A stretch of 64,000 nt of DNA from Calamus simplicifolius (Eukaryota; Streptophyta; Magnoliopsida; Arecales; Arecaceae): positions 255,796-319,795 of the forward strand of contig UESW01004420.1 of NCBI GenBank assembly GCA_900491605.1, in the 5' to 3' direction. Positions 44,441-54,900 of this stretch are shown piece after piece. Numbering within the stretch: the stretch's first letter is position 1; each line of letters begins with the position of its first letter. Below the pieces are notes generated by a model. That model saw only the letters and a list, made by a program, of their open reading frames with translations. It was not told the origin of the DNA and did not search any database. Made by a program: the position numbers and the translations under genes.

Positions 44441-47400
44441 GGCATTGGGTCTAGTTATCTATCTATTCTCATTTGGATTATTTCCCACCTGAGCCTTTGT
44501 CCCTCTCAATATTTTAGTTATTGTATCACATCGGGTGGTATGGGTTGCATTGTACCAGCCCAGTAGGGTATCAGAATCAGTATGGGGCTCAGTACTCCCA
44601 TACTGATGCATGGTACTATATTTCTTGGTCCTTTGCCTTTAGCTATTTATATTTAACAGGTGCTTCAATTTTCCTATAAAAAATTTCTGCCACCTTATTG
44701 TTGACTATCTGATACTTTATTCCATTTCTTTTTGATCCTATATTATGTGGTCGGACTTTCTCATGGTATCACTTTCAATTATTTCAGCCTCATTTTGACA
44801 TCATAGAAACGCCTGATGTATCTTCATTATATACATGGTCAGGTCTCATTCATATAGTAATTCAAGTTTATAATCAAAATATAATTAAATTACCATTTTT
44901 TTAATTGTAATGTAAGTGGCTTACAGGATTTTAATGAAATATCCTATTTCATCTTACTTTCACTGTTCATTAAAAGGATAAAGGAGAGCAGTCCATCGTT
45001 CTCAAAATTCTGTAAAGTTATAATAAAGAAAATCTGATAAACTCGAGCAGCCTTTTTTCTTATAGGCCTGTCCAATGCATTTATTTGGGCCATCTTATTT
45101 GCAGTTCAGATATTCTTGGGATTGTGCTTATAGGTTGTGCTGTAGACCATTGGATGATGTCACCTTTGGTTCCCGAAATTTTCTGTGGTTGTCCTGGCAG
45201 AGTTCTCCTCAGACCTCTCATTCATTTTTCCTTTCTTCAAGTAACAATGTGTGAAGGCCATTAGAGAGAATAATTTCTCTTGCATCTGTCTTGATAACTT
45301 TTTTTTGTCAACAAACTTTGGACCATTCCCCTAAGAAAACTTGTCTCATAAATGAATTTTACCCAAAGAAATCTATCTTGCAGCTTAATTTTTCCCTCAA
45401 AAGAATAAGGATGCAATTTACTTTGCATCGACAGGCTAATATATTACCGCTGTTTCCTGCGACGTAGTCTATCAAGTGTACTGAATGGTCCTTTGTCAGC
45501 TGCACTGCACTGGGCTCACTTGCGAATCCAGCAATCTCTATTATCAGGTCTCCAGCAGCATGCAGACCTTGTCTTGTTACCTGACAAAAACACCTTGCCT
45601 TGTCCAGTGTTGTACTTTGTCTTTTTTTTTAATTTTCCTTCTTTTTTTTTCCATCTTTGTCGCCAATTATTAGTCTACTTCCTCATCTTATCTGCAATCC
45701 TCCTCTTCTATCTTCTTCACTCCCTTAGATCTACCACGGCTGATTACTGATTAAGTTTTTAACCTAGTTCAGCAGCAGGAAGTACCTGCTGCTAATGGTT
45801 TTATTCTTAATGCATATCAAGGTATCTAATGCATTAAAACCTCTTTCCTAGTATAATCACGTGGTCTATGTATTAACTAATTGGATTTGAGTTTTTGTAA
45901 CCCCAGGTGCACACTTTGATTGAGCACTTTTTCATAGCTGGGGATGACATCAACTTTTGCTACATTCCTGTTTCCCAATGAGGGGATTGTTGTCTTGGAA
46001 GTCTGAAAGTTGGTTTTAGTTCTTTCTATTTGAATTCTTGTTGATCTAAATTAGAAAACCAAAAGAGCACCAAGCAATAAGGTTCTAATTTTACTTGTTT
46101 GAGATATTTCTACCTATGGTATACAATTACTTTGTTCTGGAACATTGTCAATGGGATTGTGTTGTAGTAGATCAACCATCTATTCCGAATGTGACTTGTG
46201 ACTGGAAGAACCTGCAGTGACAGTTTTAAATATATTCTTACGGACCCATTCTGATTCTACTTGCTATCAAACTGTTGTCTTCTTTCAGAAGCTTTTGCTA
46301 CCTCTACATTTTTTGAACTACAGACAACTATTTATATTGAAAATTGATATACCTAGAAAGTTGAGTATGTTTGTAAAACATAAGCCGTAAACATTATACT
46401 AATAGATTTTAGTGCACTTTTCTTGTTAGTGAAAACAATTAAGTTATATATTGGGAATATCTAGTTTCTCTTCCTCTGAAACTTTATTATTTTAACTATT
46501 TTTTATTTCAATGTACATTGCACACGTCTGTAGACTAGTATGTAATAAAAGTGAATATCATGAAGAATTTTATCCTTAAATTATGTTTGTCACTGACTTC
46601 TCGTCATGCAAATTTTTTGATCTTTCAGAAGTAGAATCCATTGGTTCCATTCAAGTCTGCATTTGAATGTCCTAAGAAGAGGCGTGCAATAGGGGGAACA
46701 AAACCAACAGTAGGAGAATTCTGTATTGCATAATCTCTATTCCTTTAATTCATTTACATATTGTAATATGAGAACTCTGTTGTAACCAAGCACAGTGATT
46801 AACAGACTACATATAGGAGCACTTTAACATGATTGGATTTGAAGAAATTATATGTATATAGATTAACAGATTAGATAGCTTCATAGTGAATAAGGTTTGT
46901 TGTGAAGAGAGTTGTACTTTCTGACAATACAATCTATTCATGCAAGATTAGTTAGTTAGCAAAGTGGTACCAAAGGTTATTTGCAGTAATTCAGTCTTTG
47001 TATACACAATCTTCTAGCTATGGTTTGTTTCATTTTGTTTCTGCCATTTTCTGCTTGATGTTTTTTAACAATCTATCATTCATAATGATATCTTCTTTAA
47101 ACGTTTAGGTCATTTTATGACACCCATTCGTGTGAAGGAAAAAAAGGAAACTACTGGCTTTCAGGATCGTGAAAGTCATGAATCAGAGGGGACCTAGTGT
47201 CAAATTCTTTGCACAAAATTGTAATACTTAGCCATCCGTCAACTAGACTGAGCTTCATTAAAATGATTTCATAAGTAACTATTATTTGCTAAAAATTTTC
47301 CATTGCGAGGTATTTTATCAAAAATCTGAACATTTAACTGGTTGCATCTTTCCACCGGCACATCAATACTTATTTTTTGAGCTTTTTTCTGAACTCATGC

Positions 47401-47592
47401 CTCTCAAACATGCCTTCAAATTGGTAGATTCTTATTATATTTTGAAAGCTAGTCTTCTAGGCCCTCTTTGTCCACTTATTAGGAAAATTCTTTGTGCTTG
47501 CGGTACAGAAAATCCTACATAGCCCATACCATCATCCAAATTAGTCTACGCCGATCCTACATTTTTTGATTGTGGAAGCCCAGTCGATTTCT
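44441..47592. other. Non-coding DNA with a few exon-like fragments
   Basis: No complete gene. Three short plus-strand stretches follow reasonable splice acceptors and end in stops: 45907-45981, about 46635-46733 and 47109-47199. They may be terminal exons or chance. Nothing else is supported; the ORFs at 45485-45750 have Phe/Leu-rich low-complexity translations. Confidence 0.35.
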
Positions 47593-47883
47593 TCAACTGA
47601 AATAAATCATCCAAGTAAGGGATAAGATATCTTGGACATGTTTGATTTGACTATGGACCCTGCAAACATTTACATGATCCAAAGTCTGACTGTCCTTAAT
47701 ATCCTTTTGTATCTTGAATGATTGAAGTTGCGCTATCAACTTCTCCAGCCCCTTATGCTGACCAAATTTTTGAAATAACCTACTCTTTTTGTTTTGGCCT
47801 GCCATTGCGATCTTCTTTTCATGGCATGGAAGACCCAAAATTAGTACCACTTCTTTGACACTAATGTAACTATCTTGCCACAA
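47593..47883 (-). pseudogene. Transposon-like protein fragment, unrecognised family
   Basis: A 96-codon minus-strand ORF: MWQDSYISVKEVVLILGLPC, then KIAMAGQNKKSRLFQKFG, HKGLEKLIAQLQSFK. Further decayed coding-like sequence follows (VEEIDWASTIKK near 47580-47560). The pattern of a short N-terminal helix, a GLP turn and a Lys-rich linker is like host-derived or Mutator-borne plant proteins, but I cannot name the family. It could be a fragment of a transposon or a chance ORF. Confidence 0.35.
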
Positions 47884-48194
47884 AAAATGAATTCATTACC
47901 TTCCTTGTGACATCTAATTATATTGTAAATAGTCATCTGTCAACTATGAATGACTGTATATCGATGAAGGCATCAAATTGAGTCTTTTAGATTATTTTTA
48001 AATGAAGAGTAAAAAAATCCCATCTTCCACACATTCTGAACGTGCACTGTCAGCTTGCAACAGTTTTTAAACAATTGTGAAGCCTTCACACTAGGCAATG
48101 AAATAATTGCAAAATCATTTGAAACATAGAAAAATAAATAAATGTAAGATTATGAAAAAATAAATTCTAACTATTATAAAAATTATAAGCCATC

Positions 48195-48900
48195 ATAATA
48201 TTTGAAGTAGGATGTCATAAATTATGAACTAGGGTGTCATGAAACTGTTTCGGGCTGAATTATAATTGATTTTTTTCATCGTAACATGTTATGACATCGT
48301 GGGTATCATAATTCACCCCACAGATGAAAGACCTTCCTGTAGGAAGGTTTGATATAATCAGTTTCTTAAATATGTGTAGAGTGTCATAATATTTGAACTA
48401 GGGTATCATAAATTCTGAACCAGGATATTATGAAATTGTTTCGAGCTTAATTACAATTGATTTTTTTCACCGTGGCTTGTTATGGCATTGTGGGTGTCAT
48501 AATTCACCCCATGGATGAAAAACCTTCCAGGAAGGTTTGATACAATCAGTTTCTTAAATATGTAGGGTATCATAATATTTGATTTGATGTAATCAGTTTC
48601 TTAAATATGTGTAGGGTATCATAATATTTGAACTAGGTATCATAATGTTGTTTCGGTCTGAATTACCCTTTATTCTTATAACCGTAGCATGTTATGACAT
48701 CGTGGGTGTCATAATTTACCCCACGAATGAAAGAGGAAGGTTTCATATAATCGTTTCTTAAATATATACAAGGTGTCATAATATTTGAACTATGGTGTCA
48801 AATTCTGAACTAGGGTGTCATGAAACTATGCATGGTGTCATAATTTTATACTATGAAGTCTTAATCTTTTTAAAAATATATCATGACATCCATTTGTAGA
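48195..48900. repeat. Tandem repeat of about 190 bp rich in GTGTCATAAT
   Basis: Units begin near 48199, 48392 and 48627, with a short partial copy at 48578. Each holds several GTGTCATAAT/GTATCATAAT words, a TTATGACATCGTGGGTGTCA segment and a small hairpin (AACCTTCC with GGAAGGTT). Not coding. Confidence 0.8.
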
Positions 48901-49372
48901 CATAAATTTAAATATTTGCATTAAAAGTATAATTTCTTGACCTATTTTTGGTTTTGTAACTTCTTTTGGGAGGGAATTTAAAGGGGTGTTATCCTCTTCT
49001 AAATAAATAACAATTAATGTGCTTCCTTCCGTCATCTGCATTTTATTTTACGATGCTTTTGCGTTCGCGTTTGCATTGAAACATGAAACCACTTTTCTCC
49101 ATTGATTGAGGATTTTGAAACCCTATATTTTGTGGGATGCTCGAGAATGAAATAACAATAGCGGCTACTCGACCATCAAAAGAAGAGAAAAAGCAAAAAT
49201 ATTAGAGGGAACTCAGACGATTTCGCTATGAAATCGATGTGTAGGCAAAAATAATAAAGGAACTTTGGGGTTTTGCTCTAAATTCAATGCAAAGTTTTTT
49301 TTTTTTCATTTGTAGAAGAATAAATGTCTTCTAGTTCAGAGACAAAAATGTCCTTTTCGGAATATAGGAGGG
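48901..49372. other. Intergenic DNA up to the Copia E insertion
   Basis: AT-rich with a T run near 49290-49305. No supportable feature. The pentamer next to the LTR is gaggg. Confidence 0.4.
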
Positions 49373-50206
49373 TGTTGGCCCATATGGCAACCCAAGAGGG
49401 GGGATGAATTGGGTTCTTAAAAAACTTAATCTTTTAAAAAACTATGTGCTTTGGAATAAATGAGATTAAGTGCAGGATAAATATTAAGCACAAATAAAGA
49501 GAGAGAGCGAGAGAGTCAAAACATGGCAAACATAAGGATTTTATAGTGTTCGGTGTATCCAACACCTACGTCCACTCCAAGTATCACTTGGGTCCACACT
49601 ATAATCTACTTGATTACAGCCGAGTTGTTTTACAAGCTCACAACTCAAAACTTGTTATTTTCCCGGGATTACAACAAACCCAGCTGGTTTTTAGGGCTCA
49701 CAGCACTAAACCCAACCACAAGCTATCCTTAGCTTGTACGAGGTATACCACCTCCACTAATTCAATCCCTTGATTGAACTAGCCAACAACTATAAAAAAT
49801 AGAGTTTACAATACAAGACAGCTCCTTAAGTGAGCAAATATTTAATTAAATAAACAAGGGTAAGAAAAGCCTGTTTGAAGCGAATTTGATTTGAGCTTTT
49901 CTTCTTTTCTTCTTTTCCTTTTCTTTGAAATGTTGAATCAGGCCTCGGCTCAGATTCTTTATAAAGATTGCAATTAAGAAGTTGAAAATCAGGGCTTTTG
50001 CTTTCTTTTTCTTCACTTGGAAAATCCTCTGATTTTGAACTTGAATGCCTTGGATTTCTCTTTGGACTCTCTTGGATTGGTTGATGTAAGCTCTGAGTCT
50101 TTCCTTTTGATTTCTCTCTCAAGATTTTTGGATTTTTCACAAAATATTTCTTTTCCTTTTTCGATTTTTCCTCTCTATTTTACTATATCACACGGACGGT
50201 TTTTCC

Positions 50207-50217
50207 TCCTTTTTATA
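50207..50217 (-). promoter_or_regulatory. TATA box in LTR of Copia E
   Basis: The minus strand reads CTATAAAAAGG about 150 bases downstream of the motif array, consistent with U3 ending nearby. Confidence 0.6.
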
Positions 50218-50367
50218 GATCTCCTTAATCCAAGTTTTAGGTGGAAATATAGCCGTTGGAGATGTTTGGATTCTTCTACACAAAGAAAATAGCCGTTAGA
50301 GATTAGGTGAAAAGAAATCTTATTGTTGAAGTACGTTCTGATAGATGAAAAATCGTTCCTGACAGGT

Positions 50368-50705
50368 TGGAGTCGGCTCCAACTTTTAGGTGTCGGCTCA
50401 AGTCGGGTGTTCAAAAATAGTAAAGAAAAAGTTGTTGGGGAGTCGGCTCCGGAAACTGTAAGTGTCGGCTCCAAAAAGTCATAAAACACGCTCTCTGTTC
50501 TCAGGTTAGAGTTGGCTCCAGAACTCAGGTGTTGGCTCCCGAATTCTAGGTGTGGCTCCAGAAACTGAAACAGAATGCACTTCTCTGTATCTCAGGTTGG
50601 AGTCGGCTCCGAAACCTTGGGTGTCGGCTCGCCGTGCCAAAATCTCAGAAACCTTCTGATACGCCTTGGGGTGGCTCCTGACTAGTTGGGTGTCGACTCC
50701 AGGCT
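50368..50705. repeat. GGAGTCGGCTCC motif array in U3 of Copia E
   Basis: About ten alternating copies of GGAGTCGGCTCC (palindromic ends) and GGTGTCGGCTCC, spaced 15 to 30 bases apart. The same motif in the same orientation recurs at 52865-53065. Confidence 0.85.
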
Positions 50706-51388
50706 CTGAACTTTGAAAGTTTCTTTAAAACATTGATTCAAAACATGTTTCTTTATCCATTTTGATGATCAAACATTTTTAATCCCTAAAACACTTGTTA
50801 AATCTATTAGAAACAAAATGAATATACTCATGTCTTTTATTAATCATCAAAATCAATAATTGGGTCAACGATCTCTCCCTTTTTGATGATTATAAAAACA
50901 CTGAGTATATGCATGATTAAATATTAAGATTTTCAAATCAAATATCTCAATTATTTATTCCTCATAGGTAAGTTCCCTTTGAATGAGGTAGCTCCCCCTA
51001 TGATACTCAATTTAACATCTATTCTTTTCCTTTTAATATAAACTTTTAATGTTTGATACCAATTAACCAGTTATATCAATTTTAACATCTATTCATCCTT
51101 TCAATGCATATATGATAATTAATTAAGCATATACGACCATCTCTCCCCTTTTTTGTAATCAACAAAAAGGTTACGAAGTTTTAAGTGAAATGACAAAATT
51201 GATAGATGCTTCAAAGATCAAATAAATTCATTAAGTATCAAATAAGTTCATTACATCAAATGTCAACCATTACATCATATTTCAAAAAGAAACTTATTAC
51301 ATCAAAACTTCGTTACATTAGAACTTTAAAAAGTAAATCAACATCAAACTAGACTAAATAACATCAAAGAAACTTTATTACAATATAA

Positions 51389-52757
51389 TCAAAAGTTAGT
51401 TCTAATGAATCTTTGCAAATCTTCTAATATTCTTGCCATTCCTTCACTCTGAGTCCTTACAAATTCTTTGAGTATTCTATCAACAAATGCACATGCAGTC
51501 ATAATTTTGTCCTGAAGCTCAGCATTGCATCTGGAATAAGTCTGAGTCTCCACCAATATCTTTAAGTTCTTCAAAAATGTTCTTGAGATCATTCTTTAAA
51601 GATCAGCGAAGGCTCCAAGTGTAGACTCAATTTTGCCAATTCTTTCATCCAAAGAATAGAGGGTCTCTCTCAGGTTCATATATTGGCTATCTGCTCAGAT
51701 TTCATCTCTTCTTGTGAGTAGCAAAAATACTTCTAAGCTAATCCAACTGAACATCGAAAAAACCAATAGATGACTGATCAAAAGTAGAAGAACCGGTGGA
51801 GCTGGAGGTACATTCTGACTGGGCTCTGGTGAGCTGTCTCACAGATGGTCCTGCTCAGAAGGGCCAGGCACATTAGTCTCAGCAACCCTATCTCCAGTAT
51901 GACATTTTCTCTCCCATTTTCCATCCACTTTTACAAATCCATACTGTGCAGTGGCTAAACTGTAGTAGTCAGTGTGCCTAAGGTTCTTCGATGGCTCATT
52001 CTCAGAAATAACTACTCCTTGACTTCTAAAAACCAAGGTAAGGATCATCCCATAAGGCAGTGAAGATCTCTTCTTGCCCCCGGCCTCAGCCATATACCAT
52101 ATCATCATCCCAGCAAGATTTATTGGCTGACTCGTCAAGATACTGTCCATGACTACAATGTCTCGCTCTGAGACATACTCAAAACGGCCAGTCTTGGGAA
52201 ATAGGATCCTACTGCAGATGTTATGCAACAGCCTAAGCTCAAGTGGCAATTGGTTTGCCCTAACTTCTTCAAATTTAGTTATTTCTCTTCCTAACATTCT
52301 TGATAAAGCAGTTGATCTCTCACTGTGAATGTTTGCAATAAATCCAGTGACAGGAATACTTAACAGATTTCCTAAAATTTGAAAAGTAAGGTGAATTCTC
52401 TTTCCTCTTACTGAACTAACAATTTCACCATCTCCTCTAGATAAATTCAGGTAAAATTCTTTAACAAGAGCTGGATAAGTAGGAACATCCAAAGAGCAAA
52501 CTTTATCCCAACCGAGTTCTTTAATCTGTCTCCCAATGTCAAAACCCTCGGCATTAAAGAAATCAAAATCTACTTTCCTACCCATGGTAATAACTCGCCC
52601 AGCAAGGGTATCTACCTGTGGAGAGGAGGGACCAGGATTATCTGAGGAAGTTGACGAAGAATCATCACTTGGAGTAGTTCTCGGACAGGACGCCTAGCCG
52701 TACGCTTCCTTGTAGCAACGGGAGCATCAAAGATCGATCCCCTACGGTTAGGTGCCA
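51389..52757 (-). pseudogene. Env-like / plant-specific third ORF of Copia E
   Basis: ATG at 52757 (MAPNRRGSIFDAPVATRKR). A one-base shift near 52680 leads into a 248-codon frame (52585-51839): MGRKVDFDFFNAEGFDIGRQ, VPTYPALVKEFYLNLS, RGKRIHLTFQILGNLLSIPV, FPKTGRFEYVSERDIVVMDS and GMMIWYMAEAGG. This matches the putative plant transposon protein domain (PF20167) found after RNase H in some Copia elements. Further downstream 51592-51389 holds a helical tail (SEGMARILEDLQRF). The copy at 14658-16240 has the same order. No transmembrane segment is evident, so env-like is positional only; function unknown. Confidence 0.75.
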
Positions 52758-52864
52758 TGGAAATCTTAAAGAATGGTTGATTTGAAGAGTATTTGGCTTT
52801 GGGAAGTTTGAAGAGTGTTTGGAGAAGATTTGGAGAGGGTTTGGAGAAGATAAAAATCGAGAAG

Positions 52865-53065
52865 GTGTCGACTCTGCCCTAATAAAGTCAATTTGGGTCC
52901 ACCAGGTGTCGACTCCCGCAAAATCGAGTGTCGACTCCAAGTCGCTAACACAGTTAGCACCCGAACTGGAGTCGGCTCCACTTAAGCGGGTGTCGGCTCC
53001 AAGGTCAAAGACCGAGAGCAACAGAAGAGGTGTCAACTCCTCAAATTGAGGTGCGACTCCACTGA
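52865..53065. repeat. Internal GTGTCGRCTCC motif array of Copia E
   Basis: About eight copies of GGTGTCGACTCC / GGAGTCGGCTCC lie between the RNase H stop (53258) and the env-like ATG (52757). It matches the LTR array at 50368-50705. A pyrimidine-rich leader (CTTCTCCAAA repeats on the minus strand) follows toward the ATG. Confidence 0.8.
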
Positions 53066-53257
53066 CAGTTTCAGAGAAAAATAAATGAGTTTCAAACAGC
53101 CGAAACTTGTCAAAATAAGGTCAATAAATTTTTGAAAAAATCTTTGAATGTGAGGAATCAAATTGCTCAAATGACTAGATAAATTGTCCTTAAAATTATG
53201 AAAGGAATCTCAAGAAATTGATAGAAATCTAGATAATCATTCCTTAGGGTTTCAAAG

Positions 53258-53538
53258 TCATTCCAAAGGATCACAAATCCCTAATTCACCTCTAAGATAA
53301 CAAAATCTCTCTTCACTCAAAGGTTTTGTAAATATGTCAGCTAATTGTTCTTCAGTACTAACATAATCAAGGCAAATTCCATTGTTAGCTACATGTTCTC
53401 TTATAAAATGATATCTAATTTCAATGTGTTTAGTTCTTGAATGTTGGATTGGATTCTTAGTTAAATTGATTGCACTTGTGTTATCACATCTAATAGGAGT
53501 TTTATCAAGTGTTATGCCATAATCTTCAAGTTGTCGCT
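53258..53538 (-). pseudogene. RNase H C-terminal end of Copia E
   Basis: The minus strand reads QLEDYGI, TPIRCDNTSAINLTKNPIQH, SRTKHIEIRYHFIREHV, QLADIFTKPLSEERFCYLRG and ends at a TGA (53258-53260). This C-terminal Copia RNase H is clean across its 90-odd codons. It is cut at 53538 by the insertion of the Tat-like Gypsy D, so the rest of the polyprotein lies beyond the right edge. Confidence 0.9.
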
Positions 53539-53768
53539 TGATGCTGCCAAGTCACTTGTGATGAGCGTTGGGCGTGCTGAGATCTTCGGGGGCCTCCAAA
53601 TGGGGTGAAAAGGTTGTCTTCTTTCTCCGAAAACCTGCAAGAAGTCCCTGGGCCGGTGGCTCCGGCGAGACCCTCCAACGCTCAAGTCAGTGAGCTTGTA
53701 GATCAGAAATATGTTGTGTGTATTTTTTCAGAGAAGAAGAGGATCCTCCAGGTGAGCTCGGGGCCCTC

Positions 53769-53777
53769 TTTTTATAC
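53769..53777 (-). promoter_or_regulatory. TATA box in 3' LTR of Gypsy D
   Basis: The minus strand reads TATAAAAAG; the same box is in the other LTR near 63903-63911. It lies about 220 bases from the U3 motif array. Confidence 0.7.
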
Positions 53778-53994
53778 CTGTCTAGGGGGTTCCTTTTTCC
53801 CGTTCGTTTCGAACCGTCGAATCTTCTGGTTAGGATCGGCTTTCGCGAACGGCAGGTGGATGAGCCATTGCTGAATGGGCGCCGTGTATGTCGGTAACTG
53901 CGGGGCATGCTAGTACCTGCCCGTGATTTCAGTGAGCGAGATACACGGTAATGGATGTCTCGAAGCTCGGGGTTCAATACATGAGGTGGGCTTT

Positions 53995-54345
53995 AGTGTA
54001 CTTAGGAAAATACGGCACCAAGTTAAGGTCGGAGCTAAAGTCGGAGGCCGGGGCCAAATACCGAAGCCGGAGCCGAAGGTCGAAGCCAAAGGCGGAGCTA
54101 GAGGCTGGAGCCGTATGCCGGAGCCGACGTTGGAGGCCAGAGCCGGAGGTCGGAGCTATATTCGGGGCCGACGCCGGAGGCCGGAGCCAAAGGCCGGAGC
54201 TAGAGGCCGGAGCCGTATGCCGGAGCCGATGCTGAGGCCGGAGCCAAAGGCCAGAGCCGGAGGCCGGAGCCTATTCCAGAGCCGACGCCGAAGCCGGAGG
54301 CCAGAGCCAGAGGCCGGAGCTAGAGGCCGGAGCCAAGGACGGGGA
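53995..54345. repeat. CGGAGCC motif array in U3 of Gypsy D
   Basis: About 25 degenerate copies of a 12-bp motif, CGGAGCC(A/G)(A/T)AGGC. Plus-strand ORFs here (Arg/Pro/Glu repeats) are artefacts. It shares the CGGAGCCG core with the array at 57600-58170. Confidence 0.9.
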
Positions 54346-54448
54346 CAAGAATTCCAACATCCCGAAAATGAGCTATCACATTATTTGATTTCGGGAATTG
54401 CGCAGGGTGTTATGACACCGCCCAGAGGAGATGATCAGCCATATCAGA

Positions 54449-54464
54449 TGCCCCCCCACCCCTG
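54449..54464 (-). promoter_or_regulatory. Polypurine tract of Gypsy D
   Basis: On the minus strand AGGGGTGGGGGGGC precedes the LTR start TGATATGG by a few bases. Confidence 0.6.
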
Positions 54465-54744
54465 AGATGGGTGGGCGTACAGTCGCCAGCGAAAGGGGTG
54501 TTAATATCCACCAGGCGGCTGATCTCCATGCCATTATTTCGTGTTCAGACTGTTGGGATTGGGGAAGATTTTTCTCGGACGAGGAGTTGTAAAAAAGGTG
54601 AGCGTCATCATTACGGTAAGGTCACCGCCACCTCTTAATTGATGGTGTTTTTCGCGTTTCTCGCCGATGGGCTGCCGAAGTGATTTCCAGTGGAAAACAG
54701 ACACATGGCCAGATTGGATAGCCACGGGATGATTCAAAATGGGG

Positions 54745-54752
54745 TTATAAAG
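54745..54752 (+). promoter_or_regulatory. TATA box of the antisense gene in Gypsy D
   Basis: TTATAAAG on the plus strand is followed by a pyrimidine-rich leader of about 150 bases and the ATG at 54901. It lies 400 bases from the U3 array of the adjacent LTR, on the side opposite to the LTR TATA. Confidence 0.6.
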
Positions 54753-54900
54753 GGAAAATCATCCTTATCCTCCAATCCCCACCCTTTCTTATGTTACAAC
54801 CTCCTACCTTGAATCCGCAAGCGTCCGTTTACCTCCTGTTTCTGTTTCCCTCCCCGTGCTTCTTCTTCAATCTCGGTTCAAGCTTTTCAGGTTAGTCCCC

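Larger units (their letters stand above)
49373..50870 (-). repeat. 3' LTR of Copia E
   Basis: On the minus strand it begins about TTGACCCAATTATTGATTTT (TG decayed) after the purine tract and ends CTTGGGTTGCCATATGGGCC plus AACA. It contains the motif array 50368-50705, a TATA box at 50207-50217 (CTATAAAAAGG) and the conserved Sirevirus-type tail. About 1.5 kb. ORFs within are shadows. Confidence 0.85.
49373..53538 (-). mobile_element. Sirevirus-type Copia retrotransposon E, 3' part
   Basis: Minus-strand element. From right to left: RNase H end 53258-53538, motif array 52865-53065, env-like ORF 52757-51389, polypurine tract 50872-50884, 3' LTR 50870-49373. Its upstream part lies beyond the Tat-like Gypsy D that inserted at 53539, and so off the right edge. 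The LTR end shares CAATTCATCCCCCCTCTTGG with the Copia C LTRs, so the two are related families. Confidence 0.88.
53539..54446 (-). repeat. 3' LTR of Gypsy D
   Basis: Plus-strand start TGATGCTGCCAAGTCACTTG and end CAGCCATATCA, with TGAT/ATCA inverted tips. 908 bp. It is identified by its copy at 63671-64000. A C-rich run (polypurine on the minus strand) at 54449-54464 lies just inside. Transcription runs leftward, so U3 is the right side. Confidence 0.85.

Noticed and set aside
47286..47522. 78-codon plus-strand ORF
   Set aside because: The opposite strand continues transposon-like words from the ORF at 47593-47883; no plus-strand motif or splice context supports it.
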